From: Dyadobacter psychrophilus
GTDB lineage: Bacteria > Bacteroidota > Bacteroidia > Cytophagales > Spirosomataceae
Assembly: GCF_900167945.1 (NCBI RefSeq)
Contig: NZ_FUZA01000006.1
Coordinates: 62,001-126,000, forward strand
Length of the DNA: 64,000 bases
Direction of reading: 5' to 3'
Below are positions 26,404 through 35,093 of the stretch, one piece after another. Positions within the stretch are counted from its first letter, which is position 1. Every line of letters starts with the position of its first letter. Both the position numbers and the translations under genes were made by a program. Below the pieces are notes generated by a model. That model was not told the origin of the DNA, searched no databases, and worked only from the letters and a program-made list of their open reading frames with translations.

Positions 26404-27588
26404 TCAGCCCCGCAACCATCGATCAAACCAGTCAAATGCATCGGCCTGCATTTGCGCATCAAACTTATGAGGGCCGTCGTAAAAACCTGCTCGATACTTT
26501 TCAGATGAGCCCGCTTTGGCAAAAACCTGCTTTAACATGTCATCCGCCTGCTTCATTTCCAACAATGTAAACAATGCATCCTGGTTGTTGTTCTGTACAA
26601 AAGTGGGTAACGGAGCACGCAGACCCAGTATTTCAGGGAAATCCATATAATTTGCCAGCAACGGCGCAAAGGTCATCCAGGTGTGGTTGTAAGATCGGTT
26701 CATGACGAGATCTTTGAATGTGGTCATAAATCCAATGCAAACGGCGCATTTGATACGGTCGTCCAAACCGGCCAGATAAACAGTCCGCACCCCGCCGCCC
26801 GACAATCCGGCACAGCCAATCCGCTCACTGTCAACGTCTTTACGAGCACTCAAAACGGACAATGCAGCCTGATCCTCAGCCAGACAGACGCCCGGCCAGG
26901 TTGTTCCGGCACAAAACAGCGACTTGGACATGACATGCTCATGCTCTTTGGACCACTCATTATAAGCCAAAATATGCTCCTCGTTGTCCGGCTTTTCGTC
27001 TGTTTTATCCCCGGTTTTCAATGGCCCGTAATCCAGGCCTTTCACGTCTTCATAAAAAACCCTTCGACTTCCAAATGCGAATGTGTCATGCACCAGCACG
27101 GCATAACCGCGCTTTGCAATGTCGTTAGCCCAGGCATTGCCGCTGTAAACCGCAGTCTGATGTTTCGCAATCAGCGGATGCTGCGTATCAGAAGTTTTGA
27201 CCAATTTGGGAAAGCCAAAGTATTTTTTCCCCGCATGATCATGCAGCGCGAGAATGGCTGGCAACGGCTTCGTGCTTCCCTGCGGTTTCAGAAAAATGGC
27301 CTTCGTGGGCTTCCCGTAAGGCAACTGCCACGAAAGTTCTTCTATGTCCAATCCATCGTAAACATATTTTTTTTCAATCTTAACCACGGTTGTCTTCCCC
27401 GTTTCAGGCGCTGAAAGAAGTTCGGTTGCCTTCGCCCTGGCTTTTGTTTTCCAATCAGCAACATTTTTCCAATTGGCATTTCGGAACGATAAGCTTGCGG
27501 GTTTGTCTGCCAAATTAGCGAAATAGGTTCCGTATTCACCGATGAGGCTTTTTTGGGGCGGGATGTCTGAGTCAGCCTGTTTCATCAT
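26404..27588 (-). CDS. Alpha/beta hydrolase (Abhydrolase_7/acetylxylan-esterase-like), no signal peptide
   Basis: A 394-residue alpha/beta hydrolase. The nucleophile elbow is GLSGGG with Ser263; the oxyanion-region motif is LALHDHAGKKYFG (about 117-129), the acid is likely in QNNNQD, and the catalytic His in DGPHKFD near the C-terminus. The start ATG immediately follows the stop codon of susD, implying translational coupling in the susC-susD operon. There is no signal peptide, so the enzyme should act in the cytoplasm, perhaps deacylating imported oligosaccharides. It is strikingly similar along its length to the exported hydrolase at 35094-36395. Carbohydrate esterase activity is an inference. 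Confidence 0.8.
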   Translation of the reverse strand: MMKQADSDIPPQKSLIGEYGTYFANLADKPASLSFRNANWKNVADWKTKARAKATELLSAPETGKTTVVKIEKKYVYDGLDIEELSWQLPYGKPTKAIFLKPQGSTKPLPAILALHDHAGKKYFGFPKLVKTSDTQHPLIAKHQTAVYSGNAWANDIAKRGYAVLVHDTFAFGSRRVFYEDVKGLDYGPLKTGDKTDEKPDNEEHILAYNEWSKEHEHVMSKSLFCAGTTWPGVCLAEDQAALSVLSARKDVDSERIGCAGLSGGGVRTVYLAGLDDRIKCAVCIGFMTTFKDLVMNRSYNHTWMTFAPLLANYMDFPEILGLRAPLPTFVQNNNQDALFTLLEMKQADDMLKQVFAKAGSSEKYRAGFYDGPHKFDAQMQADAFDWFDRWLRG

Positions 27589-29364
27589 TTATTCAATTGT
27601 CATCAGCGGCTCCACATTCCGCTCCGCGCCGTCATAACCCACATTCTGGTTGATCACCCCCTTCGTATTAGCAGTAATCACAAGCGAAGGGATGGGCCAT
27701 AAAACGTGGAATGGGGCCATATTAGCAGTGTTACCGAGCAGCTGCACCTTCTTTTCGTAAGTATTATTGTAGTGCATCACCCGGTCGTAGAAAAAATTTT
27801 TCTCGCTGAAACTGGCCAGGTTATAACCGCCCAGGTTAGATTTTGCCATAATATAGGAAACTCTCACCAGTTCTGAGTGACGGGGTTCCTCGGCGAACAA
27901 TTCCCTGGCGCGCTCATTCATGATAAAATCAATGGTCACCTCGCCGCCGGAAATGGGCAATGCTTTGGCGCGTTCGCGGACTTTGTTGATGTCGGCGGCT
28001 GCTAATGCCTGCTGATTTTTCCAATAATATGCCTCAGCCCTTAGCAAATAGGTTTCTGCCAGCCTGAAAATATACCAGTCACCATTGCCGCCTACAGTGC
28101 GCGCAAGCTTGTCGTCCATGGGGTTGTACATAATGTAATGCGGCATGGCGTACACGTGCTTGAATGTGTCGATCGGATTTGCCAGGAATGCGGTGTTGAT
28201 CACTTTCCCATAATCCACAGACGCGGGATTATTGTAGCGCAACTCATGCTTGTCTACCCAGTTAATGTCGCTTCTGCGCAAATCGGTCGTATTCTTCCAC
28301 GTCTGGCCTTTATAAGCCCAGATATCGTATTGATAGTAACCCGTCAGCCGCACATTTGCATTGCCAATACCCAGCGAATCGAGCATAGGGCCGCTCCTTA
28401 CCATACCCGGCTTGCCCTGACTGTCCAGAACCTGCGGTTGAAAATACTGGCAATTGTACATTCGCATTGTATAAAGTCCTTCCGAGCGTGCTCCCGGAGG
28501 TGCTTCGTAGCGGTCGATGGAAGCCAGGATCGTTTCTGTGTTTTGCGCAATGCTGAAATTTTTAGAGCGGTGCAAATCCCAGATCAGGTTGCGGTAAGCT
28601 TTGTCGGCATCCAGGCCAAAACGCTGGTTCATTAAAGCATAAGGGCCGTTGATAACCTTTGTAGCTGCTTCAATGGCCTTGTCAAATTGCAGGTTGGCGA
28701 GGTAAATTTTTGTTAATAAATGATTGGCAGCGCCTTTTGTAATCACACCGGGTTTGGCGGCAATAGGCAACCATTCCGCCGCATATTCCACGTCCGACTG
28801 GATTTTATTCAGGATAGCCCAGCGGCTGTGCGTGCGGAAATCCAGCTTGGCACCCTGGATTTCCTCATTGATAAAAGGCACATCACCATAGGAATTGATC
28901 AAACGATAATACCAGTAAGCGCGGTGCCAGTAAGCCTCTGCCAATATTGCATTCCGCTCCTGATCAGACGCCCATTCAATGTCATCAATTCTGGAAATGA
29001 GAACATTGGCATTTTTTACGGACGAATAAATAACCGTAAACATCGATAAATAGCGATAATACATGTCGGTGTTGGGCGTAAGATTGTAAAAATCCAGCTG
29101 TGACCACGGCGAGGCGAGATCCGATGCTGCGAATTCCATCGTCAGGTTTGGCATGATCGTGGATTCGGACAATGTGCCTGTATTTTCTGTTTTGAGATCT
29201 TTGCGCATGGTTATGAGTAAAGATTCAAATCCTGCTTTGTCGGTAAATACATTTTCGGGGCTAAAAAAAGACAGCGGTTCCGGTTTAAGCCAATCTTTTT
29301 CGCAAGATGATTGAGTCAGAAGCAGCACAACCGACGCTAAGAATATGTTAATAAGACGTTTCAT
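27589..29364 (-). CDS. SusD/RagB family outer-membrane lipoprotein
   Basis: A 591-residue glycan-binding lipoprotein. The lipobox is at the end of a short signal (LLLTQSSC, Cys21). The rest follows the SusD fold: N-terminal TPR-like helices (AEAYWHRAYWYYRLINSYGDVPF, an exceptionally conserved SusD stretch) and the C-terminal block with AETYLLRAEAYYWKNQ and INKVRERA. It sits as a surface lid on the SusC channel encoded just upstream (22 bp gap) and captures the oligosaccharide to be imported. The downstream hydrolase is directly coupled to it. Confidence 0.96.
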   Translation of the reverse strand: MKRLINIFLASVVLLLTQSSCEKDWLKPEPLSFFSPENVFTDKAGFESLLITMRKDLKTENTGTLSESTIMPNLTMEFAASDLASPWSQLDFYNLTPNTDMYYRYLSMFTVIYSSVKNANVLISRIDDIEWASDQERNAILAEAYWHRAYWYYRLINSYGDVPFINEEIQGAKLDFRTHSRWAILNKIQSDVEYAAEWLPIAAKPGVITKGAANHLLTKIYLANLQFDKAIEAATKVINGPYALMNQRFGLDADKAYRNLIWDLHRSKNFSIAQNTETILASIDRYEAPPGARSEGLYTMRMYNCQYFQPQVLDSQGKPGMVRSGPMLDSLGIGNANVRLTGYYQYDIWAYKGQTWKNTTDLRRSDINWVDKHELRYNNPASVDYGKVINTAFLANPIDTFKHVYAMPHYIMYNPMDDKLARTVGGNGDWYIFRLAETYLLRAEAYYWKNQQALAAADINKVRERAKALPISGGEVTIDFIMNERARELFAEEPRHSELVRVSYIMAKSNLGGYNLASFSEKNFFYDRVMHYNNTYEKKVQLLGNTANMAPFHVLWPIPSLVITANTKGVINQNVGYDGAERNVEPLMTIE

Positions 29365-29386
29365 GATATTTTGGGGTTCTTGATTT

Positions 29387-32300
29387 TTACAATGACAGGT
29401 TCAAACCGAGCGTAAAATTCCGGGGCATGGCCACATTCACGGATTCTGGGTCCCAGCCAGGCCATTTGTCAAAACTGTATAAGTTTCGGCCAGACGCAAA
29501 TACCCGTAAGCTGCTCAATTTCAATCGCTCAGCAATTGCTCCCGGCAATGCATAGGATAGGTTCACATCCTGAATGCGGACGAAAGAAAGCGGCTTGTAA
29601 ATTTGAATTCCCCCTCCGAAAACGTTCGTGTTGGTGTTGAGCCGTGCGTATTCGTTATTGCCATTTTCAGGCGTCCAGTAAGGAAAATCATTGGTATTTC
29701 TCCGGTCGTAAGTGTCAGATCCGCCCGAACGCAGCCCTTCCTGAAACGGCGCCATATGGCCAAACTCGCCTCGCAAAAACACAGATGCCGAGAAATATTT
29801 AAGGAAAGTAAATTCATTTCTAAGCCCAACCCGGAAACGGGGCTGGCGATAACCGATGAACATTTTGTCTGCTAGGGCCTCATATTTGCCGTTTCCATCC
29901 ACGTCCGTGGCCTTGAAATCGCCGGGTTGCAACTTGTAGGCTTCGGCTGCTTCTTTTTCATTCAATTGCCAGATTCCTGTCACATCGTAGTTCCAGACGC
30001 GATCCAATGCCTGACCGGGAAACCATTCATTAGAATAATCGGGCAATTCGGTGCTGACGGTTTTCCCATCCACCGTTTTCTCCTCGTAATCGCCAAAAAG
30101 CCGCTTGATTTTGTTTCTATTGAATGAAAAAACCACGCTCGACCGCCAGCTGAAATTCCGTTTCTCCGTATTAATGGTGTTTACGGTCATTTCAAAACCT
30201 TTGTTGCCTAATTCACCCAGGTTGGATGTAATGTTTTTGAAACCTGTAATTTCTGGCAGCAACCGGTTCATTAACAAATCCGTAGTGGTCATATCGTAAT
30301 ATTCCATACTCAGGTCCACACGGTTTTTGAGCAAACTCAAATCCATTCCCAGGTTAATGGAGCGCGTTTTTTCCCAGACAAGATCCGGATTTGCCAGCGA
30401 ATTGTTGTAAACACCAACCTGCACATTGGAACCATCGTAATATTGGGTCGAAAGCAGTTGTGCAAGTGCCGAGTAAGCGCCTATATCCCGGTTACCATTC
30501 ACACCCCAGGAAGCGCGGAGCTTCATTTGGCTAATAAAATCGAGGTGAAAAAACTTCTCTTCCGAAATTTTCCAGGCAATTGCTGCTGCCGGAAAAGTTG
30601 CTCTCGGTTGTTTCGTTCCAAAGGCCGAAAAACCATCTCTGCGAACGGAGGCCGTGATCAGGTATTTATCCAGCAATGTATAATTAAGCCTGGCCATGGC
30701 GGCGTCACCGGTAATCTGTGTGTCGTTGGTCAGTAATGCAGGATTGGTCCCATATTGCAGGCCATGAAATCCAAGATTCTGATTGGGTACAAAAGTCTGG
30801 TTGCTGATTGTTGAGGCCCAACCACGGTTACGCTCGGAGCTGTAAAGCAATGTAAGGTCAAACCGGTGTGGGCCGAATTCTTTGTTCCAATGCAGCAGGT
30901 TATCTAAAATCCATTCATAAGTGGAAGAATCGTCCCGCGTCCCGTAACCATTGCTGCGCGTAGAACCTCCGTCCAGCGTTTTCGAAGACCAGAAACTGTA
31001 ATCTTTCAGCGTTTCGTAACGTGGCTGGAAGGAGATTTTATAGTCAAAACCAAACGGCAGTTTGATCTTCGCATAGATAGAAGCAAACAATGTGTTAATC
31101 TTTCTCATCTTCTCCTGCCCAAAGTAATTGATTAGCGGATTAGCCGTTGCAAAACTGTTTGGATACCAGGAAACGTCGCCATTATCTTCAAACATGGACC
31201 CATACGGGCTCATAATGAACATTTGGCCCAAATTTGCCGTCACAGCGCTCTCGTCCCGGTCGGCAAACTGCGTGTTTACGCCCACATTCAGGAAGTCGGC
31301 CACTTTGAAATCCACATTCAATCTTGACCGGATCGTGGAGAACTTGTCGCCGCGCAAAACGCCTTCATTGTTTTGATAACCTAATGACCAATAATAAGTT
31401 ACTTTGTCCGAACCACCACCAATGCTTATATCGTAATTCTGTCGTTTTCCTTTCCGGATGACCTCATTATACCAATCCACCGAATTCCCTGCAAGGTAAT
31501 TTTCTGTTTCAATGGGAAAAAATCGAAGACGTCCGAGCCATTCCTGGGTGTTGTCCGTTTGCGGATTATTGCTCGCATTCCGCCATTGCTCAATGGTGAC
31601 GCCAGCCGGTAATTGGGCGGGGTTATCATAGTAAAACGGCGGATTGTTCGGGTTGGTGGCTTTGAGTAAATCCCTTCTGAATGTGAGATATCCGTCCTTA
31701 TCGAAAGGCTTGAAATCATTGGTCGTTTCCGTAATCCCGACATTTACAGAAAAATTAATGACCGGCTTTCCGGTTGCGCCTTTTTTGGTTGTGATGAGAA
31801 TTACTCCTCCCGCTGCCCTCGCTCCAAACACTGCCGCCGAACTGGCGTCTTTCAGAATGTCCATCGTTTCAATGTCAGCCGGATTAATGTCCGCGACGCT
31901 GCCATTGAAGATCACACCATCCATCACGACCATTGGATTCGTGGATGCATTCAGCGATTTTGGCCCTCTCACCTGCAACGAGCTCCCACCCGCGGCTGTT
32001 GGTCCCTGATTCGCATTGAACCCGGCAACTGTCCCGGTTAGCATGTCTGTAAGCTGGGTCATAGGCTGATTTTTGAATGTTTTGGCATCCACCCGGATCA
32101 CTGCACCGGTTAAATCACTTTTTTTCATGGTGCCGTAACCGACCACAACCAGCTCGTCCAATGCATTCACGCTCGGTTGCAGCGTCGTTTCAATGACCGA
32201 TTTTGTCCCCACGGGAATTTCTTTCAAATTGTAACCTACAAAACTGAAAGTGAGCACTTCCGCACTGCCCGCCTGGATCATGAAACGGCCTTCGGCATCC

Positions 32301-32503
32301 GTTGTGGTTCCGCGTTGCGTTCCTTTTACAATAACCGAAACGCCCGGTAACCCGACCGTGGTGACGCTATCGATTACATTGCCTGAAATGTTTTTCAGGT
32401 CCTGCGCATGAAGCCAGGCCGGTTGCAGCCACGCCGGGACTGTGAATAAGGCCAGCATCATACAGATTCTCAGGAATTTCTTCTGTCGTAATTTTGGTTT
32501 CAT
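29387..32503 (-). CDS. SusC/RagA family TonB-linked outer-membrane transporter
   Basis: Taking the ATG at 32503 gives 1,038 residues; the 11 extra codons of the longest frame are not needed. After the signal peptide comes a carboxypeptidase-regulatory-like domain (ISGNVIDSVTTVGLPGVSVIVKG in sequence pieces, about 35-115), the SusC signature before the plug (LDELVVVGYGTMKKSDLTGA), the plug with ADIETMDILKDASSAAVFGARAAGG, and a 22-strand-type barrel ending FTLGLNLSL. It imports the oligosaccharide captured by SusD. About 165 bp upstream lies a LacI-type operator, which probably controls the susC-susD-hydrolase operon. Confidence 0.97.
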   Translation of the reverse strand: MKPKLRQKKFLRICMMLALFTVPAWLQPAWLHAQDLKNISGNVIDSVTTVGLPGVSVIVKGTQRGTTTDAEGRFMIQAGSAEVLTFSFVGYNLKEIPVGTKSVIETTLQPSVNALDELVVVGYGTMKKSDLTGAVIRVDAKTFKNQPMTQLTDMLTGTVAGFNANQGPTAAGGSSLQVRGPKSLNASTNPMVVMDGVIFNGSVADINPADIETMDILKDASSAAVFGARAAGGVILITTKKGATGKPVINFSVNVGITETTNDFKPFDKDGYLTFRRDLLKATNPNNPPFYYDNPAQLPAGVTIEQWRNASNNPQTDNTQEWLGRLRFFPIETENYLAGNSVDWYNEVIRKGKRQNYDISIGGGSDKVTYYWSLGYQNNEGVLRGDKFSTIRSRLNVDFKVADFLNVGVNTQFADRDESAVTANLGQMFIMSPYGSMFEDNGDVSWYPNSFATANPLINYFGQEKMRKINTLFASIYAKIKLPFGFDYKISFQPRYETLKDYSFWSSKTLDGGSTRSNGYGTRDDSSTYEWILDNLLHWNKEFGPHRFDLTLLYSSERNRGWASTISNQTFVPNQNLGFHGLQYGTNPALLTNDTQITGDAAMARLNYTLLDKYLITASVRRDGFSAFGTKQPRATFPAAAIAWKISEEKFFHLDFISQMKLRASWGVNGNRDIGAYSALAQLLSTQYYDGSNVQVGVYNNSLANPDLVWEKTRSINLGMDLSLLKNRVDLSMEYYDMTTTDLLMNRLLPEITGFKNITSNLGELGNKGFEMTVNTINTEKRNFSWRSSVVFSFNRNKIKRLFGDYEEKTVDGKTVSTELPDYSNEWFPGQALDRVWNYDVTGIWQLNEKEAAEAYKLQPGDFKATDVDGNGKYEALADKMFIGYRQPRFRVGLRNEFTFLKYFSASVFLRGEFGHMAPFQEGLRSGGSDTYDRRNTNDFPYWTPENGNNEYARLNTNTNVFGGGIQIYKPLSFVRIQDVNLSYALPGAIAERLKLSSLRVFASGRNLYSFDKWPGWDPESVNVAMPRNFTLGLNLSL

Positions 32504-32665
32504 AAGAGTTTGGTTATCAAATTTTTTGCATAGCAATTCTGCTTCACAATTGAGTATTGTGAAATTTTAAACTTGCATTTCGCCGTTAGTCAGAATTTAA
32601 TTTGGAGGCAGAACAATGTTACAATGAATTCATTCTGGTTCCATGATATTTGCAGAAAATAGTAG

Positions 32666-32691
32666 CGAGAACGTTACCGTTAACGTTCTCG
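32666..32691. promoter_or_regulatory. LacI-type operator pair upstream of susC
   Basis: Inverted repeat with 11-bp arms CGAGAACGTTA / TAACGTTCTCG around CCGT. It can be read as two overlapping 14-bp LacI-type sites centred on CG (CGAGAACGTTACCG and CGTTAACGTTCTCG). The first 11 bases are identical to the site before the LacI gene at 38687. Confidence 0.7.
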
Positions 32692-32741
32692 AAATTTAAG
32701 AATGCGACTTTCAGCACTAAATAAGTGAAAACAGCTTCCCT

Positions 32742-33779
32742 TTAAGGCTTCAAAAATTTTGAGAATCCGGCAGTGGTTGTATCGGCAATGGAGCCGTCCG
32801 GTTTTTGGTAAATGAAATAAGCATGCAGGTTTTTATGCTTTTTCATCAATTTCATGGAATGCTTTAAACCCATGAGAAGCAATGCATTGTCATAACCATC
32901 CGCAGTGATGGCATCCTTTGCAATAACGGTCACGCTAATGATTTCCGTGGAGGCAGAATAGCCTGTTTTCGGATCGATAATATGCGAGATCCGTCGGGAA
33001 CCGACTTTTCGAAAGTTACGGTAACTGCCCGATGTCGTGACTGCGCCCGCGGGAACCTGGATCACTTGCCGGATGCCTGTGGACGAAAAAGCATTTTCGG
33101 ATGGCGTTTCGATTCCGATGGACATAGGCGTATTTTCAGGATGCTTTTTCCCCTTAACCCTGATTTCTCCTCCTATTTCTACCAAATAATCTGTTATCCC
33201 ATTCGATTCCAGAAAGTCAGCCATTACATCCACGCTATAACCCTGTGCAATGCCATTTACATCGATTTTAACACACGGTAAACTTTTCTCAAGGCGGCTG
33301 TGGCTTAAACGGAGCTTTTCAGATCCAATACAAGGCATTAAGGATTGAATTTCCGCAGAGTCTGGAATGATGCTAACCCGCTCATTTCCAAAACCCCAGG
33401 CGCGAACAAGCGGATAAACCGTTATGTCAAATGCGCCGTCAGTTGCTTTGTGGATTTCCAGCGATTTCCTGACAACATTGTAGAAGTGCTTGTCAATTTC
33501 CACGCCAGCATCGGATTCATTAAACTGGCTAATGATAGAGTTTGGATTATAAATCGAAAGTGACTGATCGAGCTCACTGAAAATACTGTCGATCCGGGGC
33601 TTTTTCACTGATTCGGAATCGCTGTAATAAGTGATGCTATAAGTCGTTCCCTGAGCCAAGCCTTCAATTTGGAAGCGCTTGGTATTCTTGCTTTCAAAAG
33701 GGTTTTTAATGCAAAAAGCAGACAAAACCAAAATGGTTATGCCTGCAAACAAAGGGTTTATATAATGCAAAAGCCGCAT
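32742..33779 (-). CDS. apbE: FAD:protein FMN transferase (ApbE)
   Basis: A 345-residue ApbE-family flavin transferase, which attaches FMN to a Ser/Thr of a target protein in the periplasm using FAD and a divalent metal. Visible hallmarks are IDVNGIAQGYSVD (about 167-179), the FAD-contacting VTTSGSYRNF with SHIIDPKTGYSA (about 255-281), and the metal-site region DAITADGYDNALLLMG. A short N-terminal hydrophobic segment (about 12-26) anchors or exports it. It starts 3 bp after the Gfo/Idh/MocA gene, within the LacI-linked glycan operon. No obvious Rnf, Nqr or FMN-binding target is encoded in the window. Confidence 0.93.
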   Translation of the reverse strand: MRLLHYINPLFAGITILVLSAFCIKNPFESKNTKRFQIEGLAQGTTYSITYYSDSESVKKPRIDSIFSELDQSLSIYNPNSIISQFNESDAGVEIDKHFYNVVRKSLEIHKATDGAFDITVYPLVRAWGFGNERVSIIPDSAEIQSLMPCIGSEKLRLSHSRLEKSLPCVKIDVNGIAQGYSVDVMADFLESNGITDYLVEIGGEIRVKGKKHPENTPMSIGIETPSENAFSSTGIRQVIQVPAGAVTTSGSYRNFRKVGSRRISHIIDPKTGYSASTEIISVTVIAKDAITADGYDNALLLMGLKHSMKLMKKHKNLHAYFIYQKPDGSIADTTTAGFSKFLKP

Positions 33780-33782
33780 GGC

Positions 33783-34994
33783 TCAGACCGAATATTCAGG
33801 TTTCCAGATCTGTACGGCTTCCGTATCCGCGGCTGCATTACCCATATGGATCGCTATGGAACCGTCGCGGCCGGTTTCGACATTGGAAATGGGCTGCTTT
33901 TTATCCTTAATGCATTTTACAAAATCCTGCAAAGCATAAACAGTTGGTTCCAGGCTTTCTTCACCGGCCTTGCCATAAGCCACTTCCACGCCTTTTCCCT
34001 GCGTGGTCACTGCCAATGTTGCCCCTGTAACGCCGTCCACTGTTCCTTTGGCATTATTCGTGCTTTCAGTGTAAATGTATGCTTTGTCCCTGAGGATTTC
34101 TACGGTTGCTTTATCGCCTAAGATCCTGATACTGTAACCATTATAAGCATTGGAAAGCACAGAAGTCACGCTTGCTTTTACGCCGCCGGGATAATCATAA
34201 ACTGTCCTGATGTTGTCATAAGTGTCCCGGCCATCTTTCCAATAATTAATACCGCCCAGCCCGACTACTTTCAAAGGGTGGCTGTCGACCAGGTAATTCA
34301 CTACATCAATTTCATGTGCGCAAAGCTCCGAAAGTGGCCCGCCGCAATACTCGCGATACATTCTCCAATTGATCTGGCGCTCCATTTTCGGATCCTTTAC
34401 CGGGAAACGCCAGTTGGAATTGCGGTTGTACTGACATTCAAAATGGGTAATTTTTCCAAGCCAGTTTTCCTTGATAATTTCCTTAACCCGATGATACAAA
34501 CCATAGTAACGATACTGGTATCCAATTTGAAAAACCAGCTTTGAAGCATTCACTTTTTTGACCAGATCAATGGCCTGCGGAATGTCGTAGGTCATTGACT
34601 TCTCCAAATAAATGTGCTTTCCTGCTTGTATCGCTGCAACAGCCATGGGATAGTGCAGGTAAAGCGGTGTTGCAATAATAACCGCGTCAAGACTTTTGTC
34701 GTCCAGTAATTTGCGATAATCGGAGTAACCTTTTGCTCCTTTTTCAGCCAGGCTTAAACCTTTTTGCAGATTCTCAGGAATGGTGTCGCAGCACGCAACC
34801 AGCGCAATGTCAGGCATTTCCTTGATCAATGTGCATAAGCCGGCTCCCCTGGAACCCGTGCCTATAATGCCCAGGCGTATCTTATCAGCAGCTTTCGGCC
34901 GCGCTGCAAAAAGCGGGTTACTGATGACCGACAAGCCTGCTGCAGTCAGGCCGGTTGCAATAAATTGTCTGCGGGAATTGGATTGAGCTGCCAT
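33783..34994 (-). CDS. Tat-exported Gfo/Idh/MocA family oxidoreductase
   Basis: A 403-residue protein with a Tat signal (SRRQFIATGLTAAG, about 7-20), the Rossmann motif GIIGTGSRGAG (about 42-52), the EKP motif in the form EKS (HIYLEKSMTYDI), and a C-terminal domain with WRMYREYCGGPLSELCAHEID, which places the substrate-side histidine. It probably acts on a sugar in the periplasm with bound NAD(P). It lies between the exported hydrolase and apbE in the glycan operon. A 99-bp gap upstream holds a 20-bp palindrome and a near-consensus -7 box, so it may have its own promoter. Confidence 0.9.
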   Translation of the reverse strand: MAAQSNSRRQFIATGLTAAGLSVISNPLFAARPKAADKIRLGIIGTGSRGAGLCTLIKEMPDIALVACCDTIPENLQKGLSLAEKGAKGYSDYRKLLDDKSLDAVIIATPLYLHYPMAVAAIQAGKHIYLEKSMTYDIPQAIDLVKKVNASKLVFQIGYQYRYYGLYHRVKEIIKENWLGKITHFECQYNRNSNWRFPVKDPKMERQINWRMYREYCGGPLSELCAHEIDVVNYLVDSHPLKVVGLGGINYWKDGRDTYDNIRTVYDYPGGVKASVTSVLSNAYNGYSIRILGDKATVEILRDKAYIYTESTNNAKGTVDGVTGATLAVTTQGKGVEVAYGKAGEESLEPTVYALQDFVKCIKDKKQPISNVETGRDGSIAIHMGNAAADTEAVQIWKPEYSV

Positions 34995-35009
34995 GATTGA
35001 TACAATTGG

Positions 35010-35029
35010 TTACGGGCACGTGCCCGTAA
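35010..35029. promoter_or_regulatory. 20-bp perfect palindrome TTACGGGCACGTGCCCGTAA
   Basis: A perfect palindrome centred on CG, 15 bp upstream of the Gfo/Idh/MocA start. On the minus strand a TACATTTA (7 of 8 to TAnnTTTG) lies directly upstream. No T-run follows, so it is not a terminator. Even-length symmetry and the CG centre fit a LacI/GalR-type operator, but its sequence differs from the other LacI sites in the locus. Confidence 0.55.
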
Positions 35030-35093
35030 ATGTAAACAATTTTTGCGATTTCCGTATATAATGATCAGGGTGCGAGATTTGGTAGTTTTTAAT

